A stretch of DNA of 64,000 nucleotides from Methylorubrum rhodinum. GTDB lineage: Bacteria > Pseudomonadota > Alphaproteobacteria > Rhizobiales > Beijerinckiaceae. Made by a program: the position numbers and the translations under genes. Below the pieces are notes generated by a model, which was given only the letters and a program-made list of their open reading frames with translations, ran no database searches and was not told where the DNA came from. Shown piece by piece: positions 34,605 to 43,095 of the stretch (position 1 is its first letter; each line of letters opens with the position of its first letter). Location of the stretch: positions 186,001 to 250,000 of the forward strand of contig NZ_JACHOP010000006.1 of the NCBI RefSeq assembly GCF_014199935.1, written 5' to 3'.

Positions 34605-35598
34605 CCGCCCTCGGCTGACCGCGCTGGGGGATCTCGCTGAGCAAGCCCCCGACGCCCATCCGCACGATGTCGGCCCGCGTCACGGCAAGCCCCGCGAGCA
34701 GCCGGTGCAGGACGAAATCGAAGCCGTTCTCCTTCGGCGAGCGGGCGCAGCCCGGCGCGCCGATCACCGGCATGGCGCCGAGATGGCCTAGCAGAAGGAG
34801 GTTGCCCGGATCGACCGGCATGCCGAACTGCTCGACCCGGCCGCCGGCCGCCTCCAGCCCGGCCGGGATCACATCGCGCCGGTCGGCGATGGCCGAGGCG
34901 CCGAAGACGACGGCGAGGTCGCACCTCTCGGCCGCCATCCGGGTCAGCGCCTCGGCCACCGCGGCGGCCGTATGCGGAACGCGGGTCTCGGCGACGATCG
35001 CGGCACCCGCCGGCGCGAGCCGATCCGCCAGCACCCGCAGGGTCTTGGCCACGGTCGCGGGCTTGAGGCCGGGCAGCAGCGTCGAGACCACGCCGACGCG
35101 CTTGAGCCGGTAGGGCGCGAGCCGCAGCGGCGGCCGGGGCGCGGCGGCGAGCGCCCGCTCCAGGCCGGCGCCGGCGACTGCGTAGGGAATGATCTTGATC
35201 GTCGCCACCATCTCGCCCGCCGCCACTGGGCGGAAGGCCGGTAGCGTCGCCACCGTGATCGCCTCGTCCACGAGGTTGACCGCATCGATCCCGGCGGGAT
35301 CGACCAGCAGCACGCCCGCCGCCCCCGCCACGAGGTTGCAGCGGCCGGTGAAGGCCCGCTCCGGCGCCAGTCCCTCGCCGGCCAGATGCAGCGCCAGCCG
35401 GGCGGCGGCCTCGTCCTCGCCGACGTCGCCCGGATCGAGCCGCACGGCGATGATTTCGCCGTGGCCGGATTCGGCGAGAGCCCGCGCCTCCTCCGCCGGG
35501 ATCGGCCGGCCCTTGCGCAGGGTCGCGCCTTCCGCCCGCACGGTGTGGGCCGCGATCAGGCCCGCGCTGTCGCGCGTGGCGACCGGTCCGAACCGCAT
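34591..35598 (-). CDS. Molybdopterin-binding protein (MoeA/MogA-domain)
   Basis: 335 residues. The N-terminal part (DSAGLIAAHTVRAEGATLRK) is a SAF-like or MoeA-lid segment. The C-terminal half has the MoCF-biosynthesis fold (CDLAVVFGASAIADRRDVIP, GMPVDPGNLLLLGHLGAMPV, then GAPGCARSPKENGFDFVL). It probably binds molybdopterin or its adenylate and hands it to MocA and XdhC for insertion into a xanthine-dehydrogenase-type apoenzyme. ATG 35598 is chosen; the frame extends 9 codons upstream into the XdhC gene without support. Confidence 0.85.
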   Translation of the reverse strand: MRFGPVATRDSAGLIAAHTVRAEGATLRKGRPIPAEEARALAESGHGEIIAVRLDPGDVGEDEAAARLALHLAGEGLAPERAFTGRCNLVAGAAGVLLVDPAGIDAVNLVDEAITVATLPAFRPVAAGEMVATIKIIPYAVAGAGLERALAAAPRPPLRLAPYRLKRVGVVSTLLPGLKPATVAKTLRVLADRLAPAGAAIVAETRVPHTAAAVAEALTRMAAERCDLAVVFGASAIADRRDVIPAGLEAAGGRVEQFGMPVDPGNLLLLGHLGAMPVIGAPGCARSPKENGFDFVLHRLLAGLAVTRADIVRMGVGGLLSEIPQRGQPRAGEDA

Positions 35599-35602
35599 CG
35601 GA

Positions 35603-36307
35603 TCAGGCTCCCGTCCGCGCGGCAATCCGCTCGCGCCGCAGGGTCGCGATCACCTGGGCGAGGATTGCCAGCGCGATCTCGGCGGGGGAGACGGCGCCGA
35701 TGTCGAGCCCGATCGGTGCGTGGATGCGGGCAATCTCTTCGTCTGCGAAGCCGGCCTGCTTCAGCCGCTCGACGCGGCGCGCATGCGTCTTGCGCGAGCC
35801 CAGCGCGCCGACATAGGCGCAGTCCGCCCGGAGTGCCGCGCTCAGGGCCGGATCGTCGATCTTGGGATCGTGGGTCAGGGCCAGCAGCGCGGTGTACGTG
35901 TCGAGCGCGATCGTCCGAAAAGCGGTGTCGGGCCACTCGGCGATCACCGTGACGCCGGGGAAGCGCTCGGGCGTGGCGAAAGCGGTGCGCGGATCGATCA
36001 CGGTAAGGTCGAGCCCGAGCTGGCCCGCCATCGATGCCAGCGCCTGGGTGATGTGCACCGCGCCGACCACGATGAGCCGCACGGGCGGGGCGTGCACGGC
36101 GACGAAGAGCGGACGGCCTTGCGGATCCTCCACGAGGCCGCTGGCGCCGCTGGCGAGCCGCTTGCGCAGCGCCTCGGCCAGGGGATCGGCGTCGATCTCG
36201 GCACCCCGCACGAGGCGCTGGCGGCCGTCGGCCGGATCGGTGACGACGAGGGCCGGGCGGCGGGCGGCGCGCTCGGCGTTGAGGGCGGTCAGGGTGTCGA
36301 GGCGCAT
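35603..36307 (-). CDS. XdhC-family molybdenum cofactor insertion protein (Rossmann part)
   Basis: 234 residues. An N-terminal stretch is followed by the XdhC C-terminal Rossmann domain: VRLIVVGAVHITQALASMAG, DLTVIDPRTAFATPERFP, LTHDPKIDDPALSAALRADC and YVGALGSRKTHARRVERL, then the typical IHAPIGLDIGAVSPAEIALA ending. XdhC binds the cofactor and protects it while its terminal sulfur is added before insertion. The gene pairs with a separate short XdhC_CoxI protein 8 bases upstream, so the usual single protein is split in two here. Confidence 0.9.
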   Translation of the reverse strand: MRLDTLTALNAERAARRPALVVTDPADGRQRLVRGAEIDADPLAEALRKRLASGASGLVEDPQGRPLFVAVHAPPVRLIVVGAVHITQALASMAGQLGLDLTVIDPRTAFATPERFPGVTVIAEWPDTAFRTIALDTYTALLALTHDPKIDDPALSAALRADCAYVGALGSRKTHARRVERLKQAGFADEEIARIHAPIGLDIGAVSPAEIALAILAQVIATLRRERIAARTGA

Positions 36308-36315
36308 CGTTACCC

Positions 36316-36639
36316 TCAATCGACCCGTTCGACGAAGACGCGGATGCGCCCGCCGCAGGAGAGCCCGGCCCGCCACGCGGTCTCGTCGGCCACACCGAAT
36401 TCGAGGGTGCGGGGTTGCCCGTCGCCGATCACGTCGAGCGCCTCTGTGATGACCTCGCCCTCGACGCAGCCGCCGGAGACCGAGCCGAGGAAGCGGCCGT
36501 CCGCATCGATGAGCAGGTGGCTGCCGACCGGGCGCGGGGCCGAGCCCCAGGTCTCGATCACGGTGGCGAGCGCGACCGCGCGGCCCTCGCGCCGCCAGGC
36601 CTCGGCGGCGCGCAGGATGTCGTCCTCGGTGGAGAGCAT
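36316..36639 (-). CDS. XdhC/CoxI-domain short protein
   Basis: 107 residues carrying only the N-terminal XdhC_CoxI domain: AVALATVIETWGSAPRPVGS, DGRFLGSVSGGCVEGEVITE and LSCGGRIRVFVERVD. The GGC and CGG cysteines are conserved in this family and may bind or handle the molybdenum cofactor. It starts the operon (xdhC-N, xdhC-C, molybdopterin-binding, mocA). No molybdoenzyme structural subunits are in the window. The divergent neighbour is a binding-protein gene. Confidence 0.88.
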   Translation of the reverse strand: MLSTEDDILRAAEAWRREGRAVALATVIETWGSAPRPVGSHLLIDADGRFLGSVSGGCVEGEVITEALDVIGDGQPRTLEFGVADETAWRAGLSCGGRIRVFVERVD

Positions 36640-36826
36640 TCTTCGGGTCTCGGATCGTGCGGTCCGCTCGCCCAAGATTGACTTGAGACATCGACTTGTG
36701 TCGGAGCGGCCCATCCCCGACAGGTAGGCGCACGGCGCCGTTCCGCAATGCGGCGCGACAGGCCGCTTGCGCGGGCGGCGGCGGGCCTTATCAAGATCAC
36801 CTCGCCGTTCGGGAAGGGTCATCGTT

Positions 36827-37948
36827 GTGACGGGACGGATCGCGCGCTCGGCCCTCGCCCTCCTGCTGCTGACCGGGGCCGCGCAGGCCGCCGAGCCCCT
36901 GCGGATCGGGCTGGCCCTCCCGCTCTCGGGCCCTGACGCCGGCTTCGGCCAGGGCGCCCGGCTCGGGGCCGAGCAGGCGGTGGCCGAGATCAACCGCGCG
37001 GGCGGCGTGCTGGGGCAGAAGATCCAGCTCGTGGTGCAGGACGACGGGGGCGACCCCAAGCAGGCATTGGCCGCGGCGCGCAAGCTCGCGAGCGGGGGCG
37101 TGCGCTTCGTCGTCGGCCACCTCAATTCGGGGGCGGCGGCCGCGGCGAGCCCGATCTACGAGGAGGCCGGCATCGTCTCGGTCGTGCCCGGCGCGACCTG
37201 GGCGCCGCTGACGCGCCGGGGCGCCGGCCTGCTGTTCCGGCTCGCCGGCAGCGATGCGCAGCAGGGGGCGCTGGGCGGCACGCTGCTGGCGCAGCGCTTC
37301 CGCGACCGGCCGGTGGCGATCGTCCACGACAAGACCAGCTTCGGCCGGGCGCTCGCCGACGAGGCCGCCCGCGCGCTGAAGGCCGGCGGGGGCCGCGAGC
37401 GGCTGTTCGAGGGCGTCTCCCGCGACGACCGCGAGGTAGCGGGGCTGGTGGCCAAGCTCCGGGCGCTCGGGATCGAGGCGGTCTATTTCGGCGGCCTCCA
37501 GGCGCCCGCCGCCCCGCTGGTCAAGGCGATGCGCGAGGCGGGCCTGACCACGACGCTGATCGGCAGCGACGGCCTCCTCGACAAGGACTTTTTGCAAGTT
37601 GCCGGCCCGGCCGCTGAGGGTACGCTGATGACGCTGGCGCCGTCGCCCTCGCGGCTGCCGGACGTCCGGGGCGCCGCCCGCGCACCGCGCACGCCGGAGG
37701 CCGAGATGTTCGCCGGGCCGGCCTACGCGGCGATCGAGGTGATCCGGCAGGGCGCCGAGGGCGCGCGCTCGACCGATCCGGCCAAGGTCGCGGCCCATCT
37801 CCACGGCGGGGCGCTCCTGCGCACGCTCATCGGCGAGGTCGCGTTCGACGCCCGCGGCGACCTCGCCCGGCCGCCCTTCGCGGTGGCGACGTGGCGCAAG
37901 CTCGCCGACGGCCGGATCGACTACGCGGGCACCGAGACCGCCCCATAA
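36827..37948 (+). CDS. Branched-chain-amino-acid-type ABC substrate-binding protein
   Basis: 373 residues with a Sec signal (RIARSALALLLLTGAAQAA, cleavage near residue 20), then LRIGLALPLSGPDAGFGQGA and two periplasmic-binding lobes of the LivJ/Leu-I-V type (VRFVVGHLNSGAAAAASPIY, VAIVHDKTSFGRALADEAAR). GTG 36827 is chosen because GGGAAGGG lies 8 bases before it and the signal peptide starts there. No cognate permease or ATPase is adjacent, so it is an orphan component or works as a sensor. Ligand unknown. Confidence 0.9.
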   Translation: MTGRIARSALALLLLTGAAQAAEPLRIGLALPLSGPDAGFGQGARLGAEQAVAEINRAGGVLGQKIQLVVQDDGGDPKQALAAARKLASGGVRFVVGHLNSGAAAAASPIYEEAGIVSVVPGATWAPLTRRGAGLLFRLAGSDAQQGALGGTLLAQRFRDRPVAIVHDKTSFGRALADEAARALKAGGGRERLFEGVSRDDREVAGLVAKLRALGIEAVYFGGLQAPAAPLVKAMREAGLTTTLIGSDGLLDKDFLQVAGPAAEGTLMTLAPSPSRLPDVRGAARAPRTPEAEMFAGPAYAAIEVIRQGAEGARSTDPAKVAAHLHGGALLRTLIGEVAFDARGDLARPPFAVATWRKLADGRIDYAGTETAP

Positions 37949-38270
37949 GCCGCAAAATCGGTCGGGTGCGAGCTTTCTCTTGACGATAAGCCCGCGTGCG
38001 GCGCCGCATATTCTTGCGCAAACCCCCTCCGACGCTTAAGTCGCGGGGCTGGTGCCCTTCGCGAAGCGCCCGCCGCCCCGGCTGTGATGCCGGGACGATG
38101 GCTCGGCTCACCGGGAATTTCGCGAGCGGCACCTGACGCCCGGCCCGCGCCTCGCGCACCCCGAGCCCGACGCTCGGCGGATCGGACCCGCGGATCTGCG
38201 CGTTCTGCACGACAGATTTTTCAGATTGGCCGGCGCGCCCCGTGCAGGCGGCTCGGCCGGAGACGAGTGT
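37949..38270. other. Gene-free leader region of infA
   Basis: No supported gene. It is the upstream region of infA. TTGACG at 37980-37985 followed by CATATT at 38007-38012 has a 21-base spacer, too long for a confident promoter. Several small GC palindromes are present. Confidence 0.35.
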
Positions 38271-38552
38271 ATGGCAAAAGAAGAACTGATGCAGTTCGAC
38301 GGCTTGGTCGTCGAAATCCTGCCGGACGCGCGCTACCGGGTTCAGCTCGACCAGGGGCACGAGATCGTGGCCTACACGGCCGGCAAGATGAAGAAGAACC
38401 GCATCAAGACCCTGGCCGGAGACCGCGTCACCGTCGAGATGTCGCCCTACGATCTGGAGAAGGGCCGCCTGGTGTTCCGCCACAAGGACGAGCGTGGCCC
38501 GACCGGCCCCCGCCCGCCTCAGCGCGGCGGCCAGCAGTTCCGTCGCCGCTGA
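38271..38552 (+). CDS. infA: Translation initiation factor IF-1
   Basis: 93 residues, OB fold: [62 protein letters not shown]-1 occupies the ribosomal A site during initiation. The C-terminal 20 residues ([20 protein letters not shown]) are a basic Gly/Pro extension beyond the usual 72-residue form, as in some alphaproteobacterial IF-1 paralogues. The upstream in-frame codons lack family sequence, so ATG 38271 is the start. This could be a second infA copy rather than the only one. Confidence 0.93.
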   Translation: MAKEELMQFDGLVVEILPDARYRVQLDQGHEIVAYTAGKMKKNRIKTLAGDRVTVEMSPYDLEKGRLVFRHKDERGPTGPRPPQRGGQQFRRR

Positions 38553-38579
38553 CGCGGTATCGTCTGGAGAACGGCGGCC

Positions 38580-38744
38580 TCAGCGGTCGGATGCGGACGG
38601 GCTGGGCTTGCGCTTGGCTTCCGCCCGGCAGCGGTCGGAGCAGTAGCGCACCTCCTCCCAGACCCGCTCCCACTTCTTGCGCCACGCGAACGGGCGCCCG
38701 CACTGCGCGCAGATCTTCTGCGGGAGATCGCCCTTCCGGCGCAT
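38580..38744 (-). CDS. DUF2256 zinc-ribbon-like small protein
   Basis: 54 residues: [20 protein letters not shown], then [20 protein letters not shown]. Two Cys pairs (C-x-x-C and C-x-x-x-C) form a probable zinc site, matching the DUF2256 family. Its function is unknown, but in many genomes DUF2256 genes lie near cryptochrome/photolyase-family genes; here one lies 1.8 kb away. It follows the formyltransferase gene on the same strand by 23 bases. Confidence 0.8.
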   Translation of the reverse strand: MRRKGDLPQKICAQCGRPFAWRKKWERVWEEVRYCSDRCRAEAKRKPSPSASDR

Positions 38745-38767
38745 CGGCGGCACGGTGATTCCCCGTC

Positions 38768-39634
38768 TCAGCGCCCGAGATGGGGCACTTCCGCGAGCGG
38801 CACCGGGCTCCAGCGGGTGAGCAGCACGTAGCCGTCGCGGGCGGCGATCACGACCTGACGCCGGTGGCGATGCGTCACCGTTCCGGCCGCATGGCGGTGG
38901 GCCTCGCGCCAGCCCTCGGCCTCCGCCACGAAGACGCGGTTGTCGCCGAGTTTGGCGATCGTCTCGATCCGGCCGAAGGCGCGGATGCGGCGCAGAACCT
39001 CGTCCACGTCCTGGCGGAAATCGAGGGTGCGGTCGGCGTCGGTCACCCGCGGCCAGTACGAGCCGTCGCCCTGCGGCTCGGGCCGGCGCCAGCGCTCGGA
39101 GAGTTCGCGCCCGATCGGCCCGAGGGCGAGGCGGCGGGCCGCCATCTGACACTTGACCAGCAGGGTCTCGTGGCTCTCGCGCGGGTCGGTCGGGAACAGG
39201 TCCTGGGCCAGGATGTCGCCGGTGTCGAAGCCCTGCTCGGCCAGCACGTGGGCGGTCACGCCCCAACTCTCGTAGCGGTCCGTCACCGCCCGGAACAGCG
39301 GATAGGGCCCCCGCCCCGTCGGCAGCGGCGAGGGGTGGATGTTGAGGGCAAAACGCACCCGCCCGTGCCAGCCGCGCACCAGCCAGGGATAGCCCGCCAC
39401 CACGAGCGCCACGTCGCGCCCGTGCTCCTTTGCGAGCCGTTCGATGTCGTCGGGCAGGATGCGCGAGAGCTGGATCGGGATGCGGTGGCGCCGGGCATGG
39501 GCCACCACGACGTCGTTGTGGTCGTAGATCGCGTCGCAGGGCCGGGTGAATAGCTTGACCGGCGTCCAGCCCGCCTCGACCAGCCCGTCGAAGACGGAGC
39601 CGAGGAAGTCGATGCCGGCGAACGCGAATTTCAT
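38768..39634 (-). CDS. Formyltransferase, methionyl-tRNA-formyltransferase-like
   Basis: 288 residues. The N10-formyl-THF-dependent formyltransferase core is visible: [20 protein letters not shown], containing the Asn and His of the catalytic set, and the Asp in [12 protein letters not shown]. It begins [20 protein letters not shown]. The middle ([16 protein letters not shown]) suggests the C-terminal OB-like domain. It is shorter and more divergent than standard Fmt and not next to def, so it may formylate another amine or amino sugar. Fmt itself remains the alternative. Confidence 0.8.
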   Translation of the reverse strand: MKFAFAGIDFLGSVFDGLVEAGWTPVKLFTRPCDAIYDHNDVVVAHARRHRIPIQLSRILPDDIERLAKEHGRDVALVVAGYPWLVRGWHGRVRFALNIHPSPLPTGRGPYPLFRAVTDRYESWGVTAHVLAEQGFDTGDILAQDLFPTDPRESHETLLVKCQMAARRLALGPIGRELSERWRRPEPQGDGSYWPRVTDADRTLDFRQDVDEVLRRIRAFGRIETIAKLGDNRVFVAEAEGWREAHRHAAGTVTHRHRRQVVIAARDGYVLLTRWSPVPLAEVPHLGR

Positions 39635-39768
39635 CTCGGGCCCAATCTCGCTGATCCGCCTGCGACCTTAGGCGCCGGGGACGGGCGGGCTCGCCCAACT
39701 CCACGGCGGGCCGCCGGGCCTTAGCTAGCCGATTTGCGACACAGGTGAAGCCGGAGGGGTGCGGGCAA

Positions 39769-40503
39769 ATGGATCGCGTGGTGATCTACGGGGGGACGGG
39801 CGGCATCGGCGGCGCCACGGCCCGCCTCCTGCGGGACCACGGCGTGCCGCTCCACCTCGTCGGCCGCGATGCCGGGCGCCTGGAACGGGCGGCCTCCGAA
39901 CTCGGCGAGACCGGCTTCACCGCGGGGGACGTGACCGATCCGGGCCTGTTCGCCCGCGTCGCCGAGGCGGCGGGGGATCACCTCGGCGGTCTCGTCTACG
40001 CGGTCGGCACGATCCAGCTCGCGCCGGTGGCCAAGCTCACCCCTGAGCGGATCGAGGCGGATTTCCGCATCAACGCGCTCGGCGCCTTCCTGGCGGTGCA
40101 GGCCTCGGCCAAAGCGCTCAAGGCCGGGGCCGGAGAGGGCACGGCCGGCGTGGTGCTGTTCTCCACCGTCGCGGTCGCGCAGGGATTCGCCAACCACGCC
40201 TCGGTCGCCCTGGCGAAGGGCGCCGTCGAGGGGCTTGCCCTGTCGCTCGCCGCCGAGTTGGCGCCCGCGATCCGGGTCAACGTGGTGGCGCCCTCGCTGA
40301 CGCGCACGCCGCTGGCCGAATCCATCACCCGCAACGAGGCGCTGGCCTCGGGGATCGCCGGCATGCACGCGCTCCAGCGCCTCGGCGAGCCGGAGGATGT
40401 CGCCGAACTCGCCGCCTTCCTCGTCGGCCCGCAGGCCGGCTACGTCACCGGACAGGTCGTCGGCGTCGATGGCGGGCGCTCGCGCCTGCGCACCAAGGGC
40501 TGA
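39769..40503 (+). CDS. Short-chain dehydrogenase-like protein lacking the catalytic Tyr
   Basis: 244 residues. Cofactor motif [19 protein letters not shown] (5-23), GRDAGRLER (32-40) for NADP recognition, and the active-site Ser132 in [13 protein letters not shown]. The Y-x-x-x-K motif is altered: [13 protein letters not shown] keeps K150 but has V146 where Tyr is expected. The end [15 protein letters not shown] is normal. It is 8 bases upstream of the photolyase gene on the same strand, so probably co-transcribed. It may bind nucleotide without dehydrogenase chemistry. GGAGGGG lies before the ATG. Confidence 0.88.
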   Translation: MDRVVIYGGTGGIGGATARLLRDHGVPLHLVGRDAGRLERAASELGETGFTAGDVTDPGLFARVAEAAGDHLGGLVYAVGTIQLAPVAKLTPERIEADFRINALGAFLAVQASAKALKAGAGEGTAGVVLFSTVAVAQGFANHASVALAKGAVEGLALSLAAELAPAIRVNVVAPSLTRTPLAESITRNEALASGIAGMHALQRLGEPEDVAELAAFLVGPQAGYVTGQVVGVDGGRSRLRTKG

Positions 40504-40511
40504 GGATTCCG

Positions 40512-42080
40512 GTGGTGAAGACTGGTTCGAAGACCCTTCGCCTGATCCTCGGCGACCAGCTTCACCGCCGCATCGCGACGCTCTCCGACCTCGATCCCGA
40601 CACCGACATCGTCCTGATGGTCGAGGTGCGGGCCGAGGCGACCTATGTCCGCCACCACAAGCAGAAGATCGCCTTCCTGTTCGCGGCAATGCGCCACTTC
40701 GCCCGCGATCTCGAAGCGGAGGGCGTCACCGTCGATTACGTGCGCCTCGGCGACCCCGAGAACACCGGCTCGTTCGGCGGCGAACTGGAGCGGGCGTTCG
40801 AACGCCACACGCCGGAGCGCGTGGTCGTCACCGAGCCCGGCGAGTGGCGCGTCTGGGAGATGATGCAGGACTGGCGGGAAAGCCTGCCGCTGGAGATCCG
40901 CGAGGACAACCGCTTCCTCTGCTCGCGCGCCCGGTTCGAGGCCTGGGCGGAAGGGCGCAAGAGCCTGCGGATGGAGACGTTCTACCGCGACATGCGCAAG
41001 CGCACCGGCCTGTTGATGGAGGGGGCTGAGCCCGAGGGCGGGCGCTGGAATTTCGATGCCGAGAACCGAAAGGCCCTGCCGAAATCTCTGGAGCCGCCGG
41101 AGCGCCTCGCCTTCCAGCCGGACGCCATCACGCGGGAGGTGATCGAACTGGTCGAGGCCGAGTTCGGCGACCATTTCGGCCGGCTCGACGGTTTTTCCTG
41201 GCCCGTCACCCGGAAGGACGCGCTGAAAGTTCTGGCCGGCTTCCTGAAGGAGGGGCTGCCGCGCTTCGGCGACTATCAGGACGCCATGCGAACAAACGCG
41301 CCGTTCCTCTATCACGCCCTGATCTCGCCGATGCTGAACGCCGGCCTCCTCGACGCGGAGGAGGTCTGCCGCGCCGCCGAGCGCGCCTATCGTGAGGGCC
41401 GGGTGCCGCTGAACTGCGCCGAGGGCTTCATCCGCCAGATCCTCGGCTGGCGCGAATACGTGCGCGGCCTCTACTGGGCGCGGATGCCCGACTACGCCCG
41501 CAGCAACGCGCTCTCGGCGACGCGCGACCTGCCGTGGTTCTACTGGTCGGGCGAGACGGAGATGGCCTGTCTCGAGGCCTGCATCGGACAGACCCGCGAC
41601 CACGCCTACGCCCACCACATCCAGCGCCTGATGGTGCTCGGCAACTTCGCGCTGATCGCCGGGATCGCACCGGCGCAGGTCGAGGAATGGTACCTCGTCG
41701 TCTATGCCGACGCCTACGAGTGGGTGGAACTGCCCAACGTCCACGGCATGGTGCTGTGGGCGGACGGCGGGGTGATGGGCTCCAAGCCCTACGCGGCGTC
41801 CGGCGCCTATATCGACCGGATGTCGGATTATTGCCGCGGGTGTGCCTACGACGTGAAGCTGAAGGCCGGTCTGACGGCCTGCCCGTTCAACTACCTCTAT
41901 TGGAATTTTTTGATCGAGAACGCGGAGCGCCTGTCGGGCAACCCGCGCCTGAGCATGCCCTACCGAACCCTGGAGCGGTTCGGGCCGAAGCGCCGGGCCG
42001 AGATTACGGCGGATGCCAGCCGCTTCCTCGATACGCTATCGGCGGATCAGAGCGCGTTCCAGATCGCCAGCCCGAGATAG
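40512..42080 (+). CDS. FeS bacterial cryptochrome/(6-4) photolyase (PhrB/CryB type)
   Basis: 522 residues, N-terminal DPRP Rossmann domain (LRLILGDQLHRRIATLSDLD) and a C-terminal FAD-binding helical domain. Four cysteines placed to bind a 4Fe-4S cluster are C353, C441, C444 and C457 (DYCRGCAYDVKLKAGLTACP), exactly three positions later than in Agrobacterium PhrB as I recall it. The catalytic-type His pair H368/H369 lies in HAYAHHIQRLMVLGNF. It repairs UV (6-4) photoproducts or acts as a blue-light receptor. GTG at 40512 or 40515 are both possible starts. Its end overlaps the convergent gene by 34 bases. Confidence 0.93.
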   Translation: MVKTGSKTLRLILGDQLHRRIATLSDLDPDTDIVLMVEVRAEATYVRHHKQKIAFLFAAMRHFARDLEAEGVTVDYVRLGDPENTGSFGGELERAFERHTPERVVVTEPGEWRVWEMMQDWRESLPLEIREDNRFLCSRARFEAWAEGRKSLRMETFYRDMRKRTGLLMEGAEPEGGRWNFDAENRKALPKSLEPPERLAFQPDAITREVIELVEAEFGDHFGRLDGFSWPVTRKDALKVLAGFLKEGLPRFGDYQDAMRTNAPFLYHALISPMLNAGLLDAEEVCRAAERAYREGRVPLNCAEGFIRQILGWREYVRGLYWARMPDYARSNALSATRDLPWFYWSGETEMACLEACIGQTRDHAYAHHIQRLMVLGNFALIAGIAPAQVEEWYLVVYADAYEWVELPNVHGMVLWADGGVMGSKPYAASGAYIDRMSDYCRGCAYDVKLKAGLTACPFNYLYWNFLIENAERLSGNPRLSMPYRTLERFGPKRRAEITADASRFLDTLSADQSAFQIASPR

Positions 42081-42853
42081 GGGCCGGGGCGGGTGCGCCC
42101 GTCGGCCTGCCCCTCGAACTGGCAGCCGGCCGAGAGGCGGAAGCGGTAGCCGCCGAGGGCGTAGTCCGTCGCGTGGAACCCGACGCTCCATTTCCGGTAG
42201 CCGGTGTGGTCGAGGTAGGCCGCCGCCTCGGGGCCGAGATAGGCGCCGAACAGGGCATATCCCCAGGACAGGCGGGCCCAAGCATCGCCCCTTGCCGAGC
42301 CGAGGATCACGGTGGCGGTCGCCAGCGTCGATTCCGTCGGCCGTGCCCAGACTTCGCCGTGCAGTCGCACGCCGCTGCGCAGGGGCAGCATCACCGCGCC
42401 GCCCGCGCCCGTCAGCATCTCGGCGGAGAGTTCGGGCCCCGCCATCACCGTCACCACGCCCCAGGGCCGGACGAACTGGTAGCCGCCGAGCGCCGCGCCG
42501 AGCAGGGTGGTCCGCACCAGCACCGGCAGGCGGCCCCCACCTTCCAGCCGCACCCCGCTGCCCGCACTCACCAGCACGACGGGTCCGTCCCGATCGAAGC
42601 GGTCGAAGGCGACCTTGGCGCCGCTGGTCGAGAAGGCGGAGGAACCGGCCTCCAGACTGCTGAAGAGGACGGTGCGCAAACCCGTCTCCTCCGCCCAGGC
42701 CGGGCTCCAGGCCAAAGCCGCAGCTAGCGAAGCCCACAGCCATCGCACGAGGCGGGCCGCCGTCTGCCGTGCGGCCGGGATCCTGCCGTCGCCCCTTCTT
42801 GCGCGGGTGCCGCTCCCCATCGGTGGTCGTGCGCCGTCATGCCGAGAGCGCAA
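42047..42853 (-). CDS. BcsS-like outer-membrane/periplasmic protein
   Basis: 268 residues with an N-terminal Arg-rich lead and hydrophobic export segment (RWLWASLAAALAWSPAWAEE, about 36-55). A beta-rich Gly/aromatic repeat pattern follows, ending GPYLGLAIWNAL. This resembles the cellulose biosynthesis BcsS family of Rhizobiales, proposed outer-membrane proteins, though no bcs genes are nearby. A shorter start at the second Met (MGSGTRARRG) is possible. The last 34 bases overlap the convergent photolyase gene. Confidence 0.55.
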   Translation of the reverse strand: MRSRHDGARPPMGSGTRARRGDGRIPAARQTAARLVRWLWASLAAALAWSPAWAEETGLRTVLFSSLEAGSSAFSTSGAKVAFDRFDRDGPVVLVSAGSGVRLEGGGRLPVLVRTTLLGAALGGYQFVRPWGVVTVMAGPELSAEMLTGAGGAVMLPLRSGVRLHGEVWARPTESTLATATVILGSARGDAWARLSWGYALFGAYLGPEAAAYLDHTGYRKWSVGFHATDYALGGYRFRLSAGCQFEGQADGRTRPGPYLGLAIWNAL

Positions 42854-42897
42854 AGATCTGTCACAATCTCAGGCTGTGACCAGAAGTTTATGAAATA

Positions 42898-42925
42898 TTG
42901 ACTGTTTTCGGCGCGGGGATAATCT
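42898..42925 (+). promoter_or_regulatory. Sigma-70-like promoter upstream of exoD
   Basis: TTGACT (42898-42903) and TAATCT (42920-42925) with a 16-base spacer, the clearest promoter-like pair in this 242-base gap. It would give exoD a leader of about 165 bases. Judged by eye only. Confidence 0.45.
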
Positions 42926-43095
42926 CTAAGTTATCAATTCGATCGACATTCCAACTTCAGGATTATGACTGAAGCCCGGCTTGCCGCGGGAGTGATTCGC
43001 CGCACGTCGTCTGACGCGGTGCGGCGGGAACCGCTTGGCGGAATGTTCAGCTTGGGCTAGAGCCGCGCCTGTCCGAAGCCAATGGCCGAGCCGGT

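Noticed and set aside
37980..38012. TTGACG and CATATT as an infA promoter.
   Set aside because: The spacer is 21 bases, too long for a normal sigma-70 promoter.
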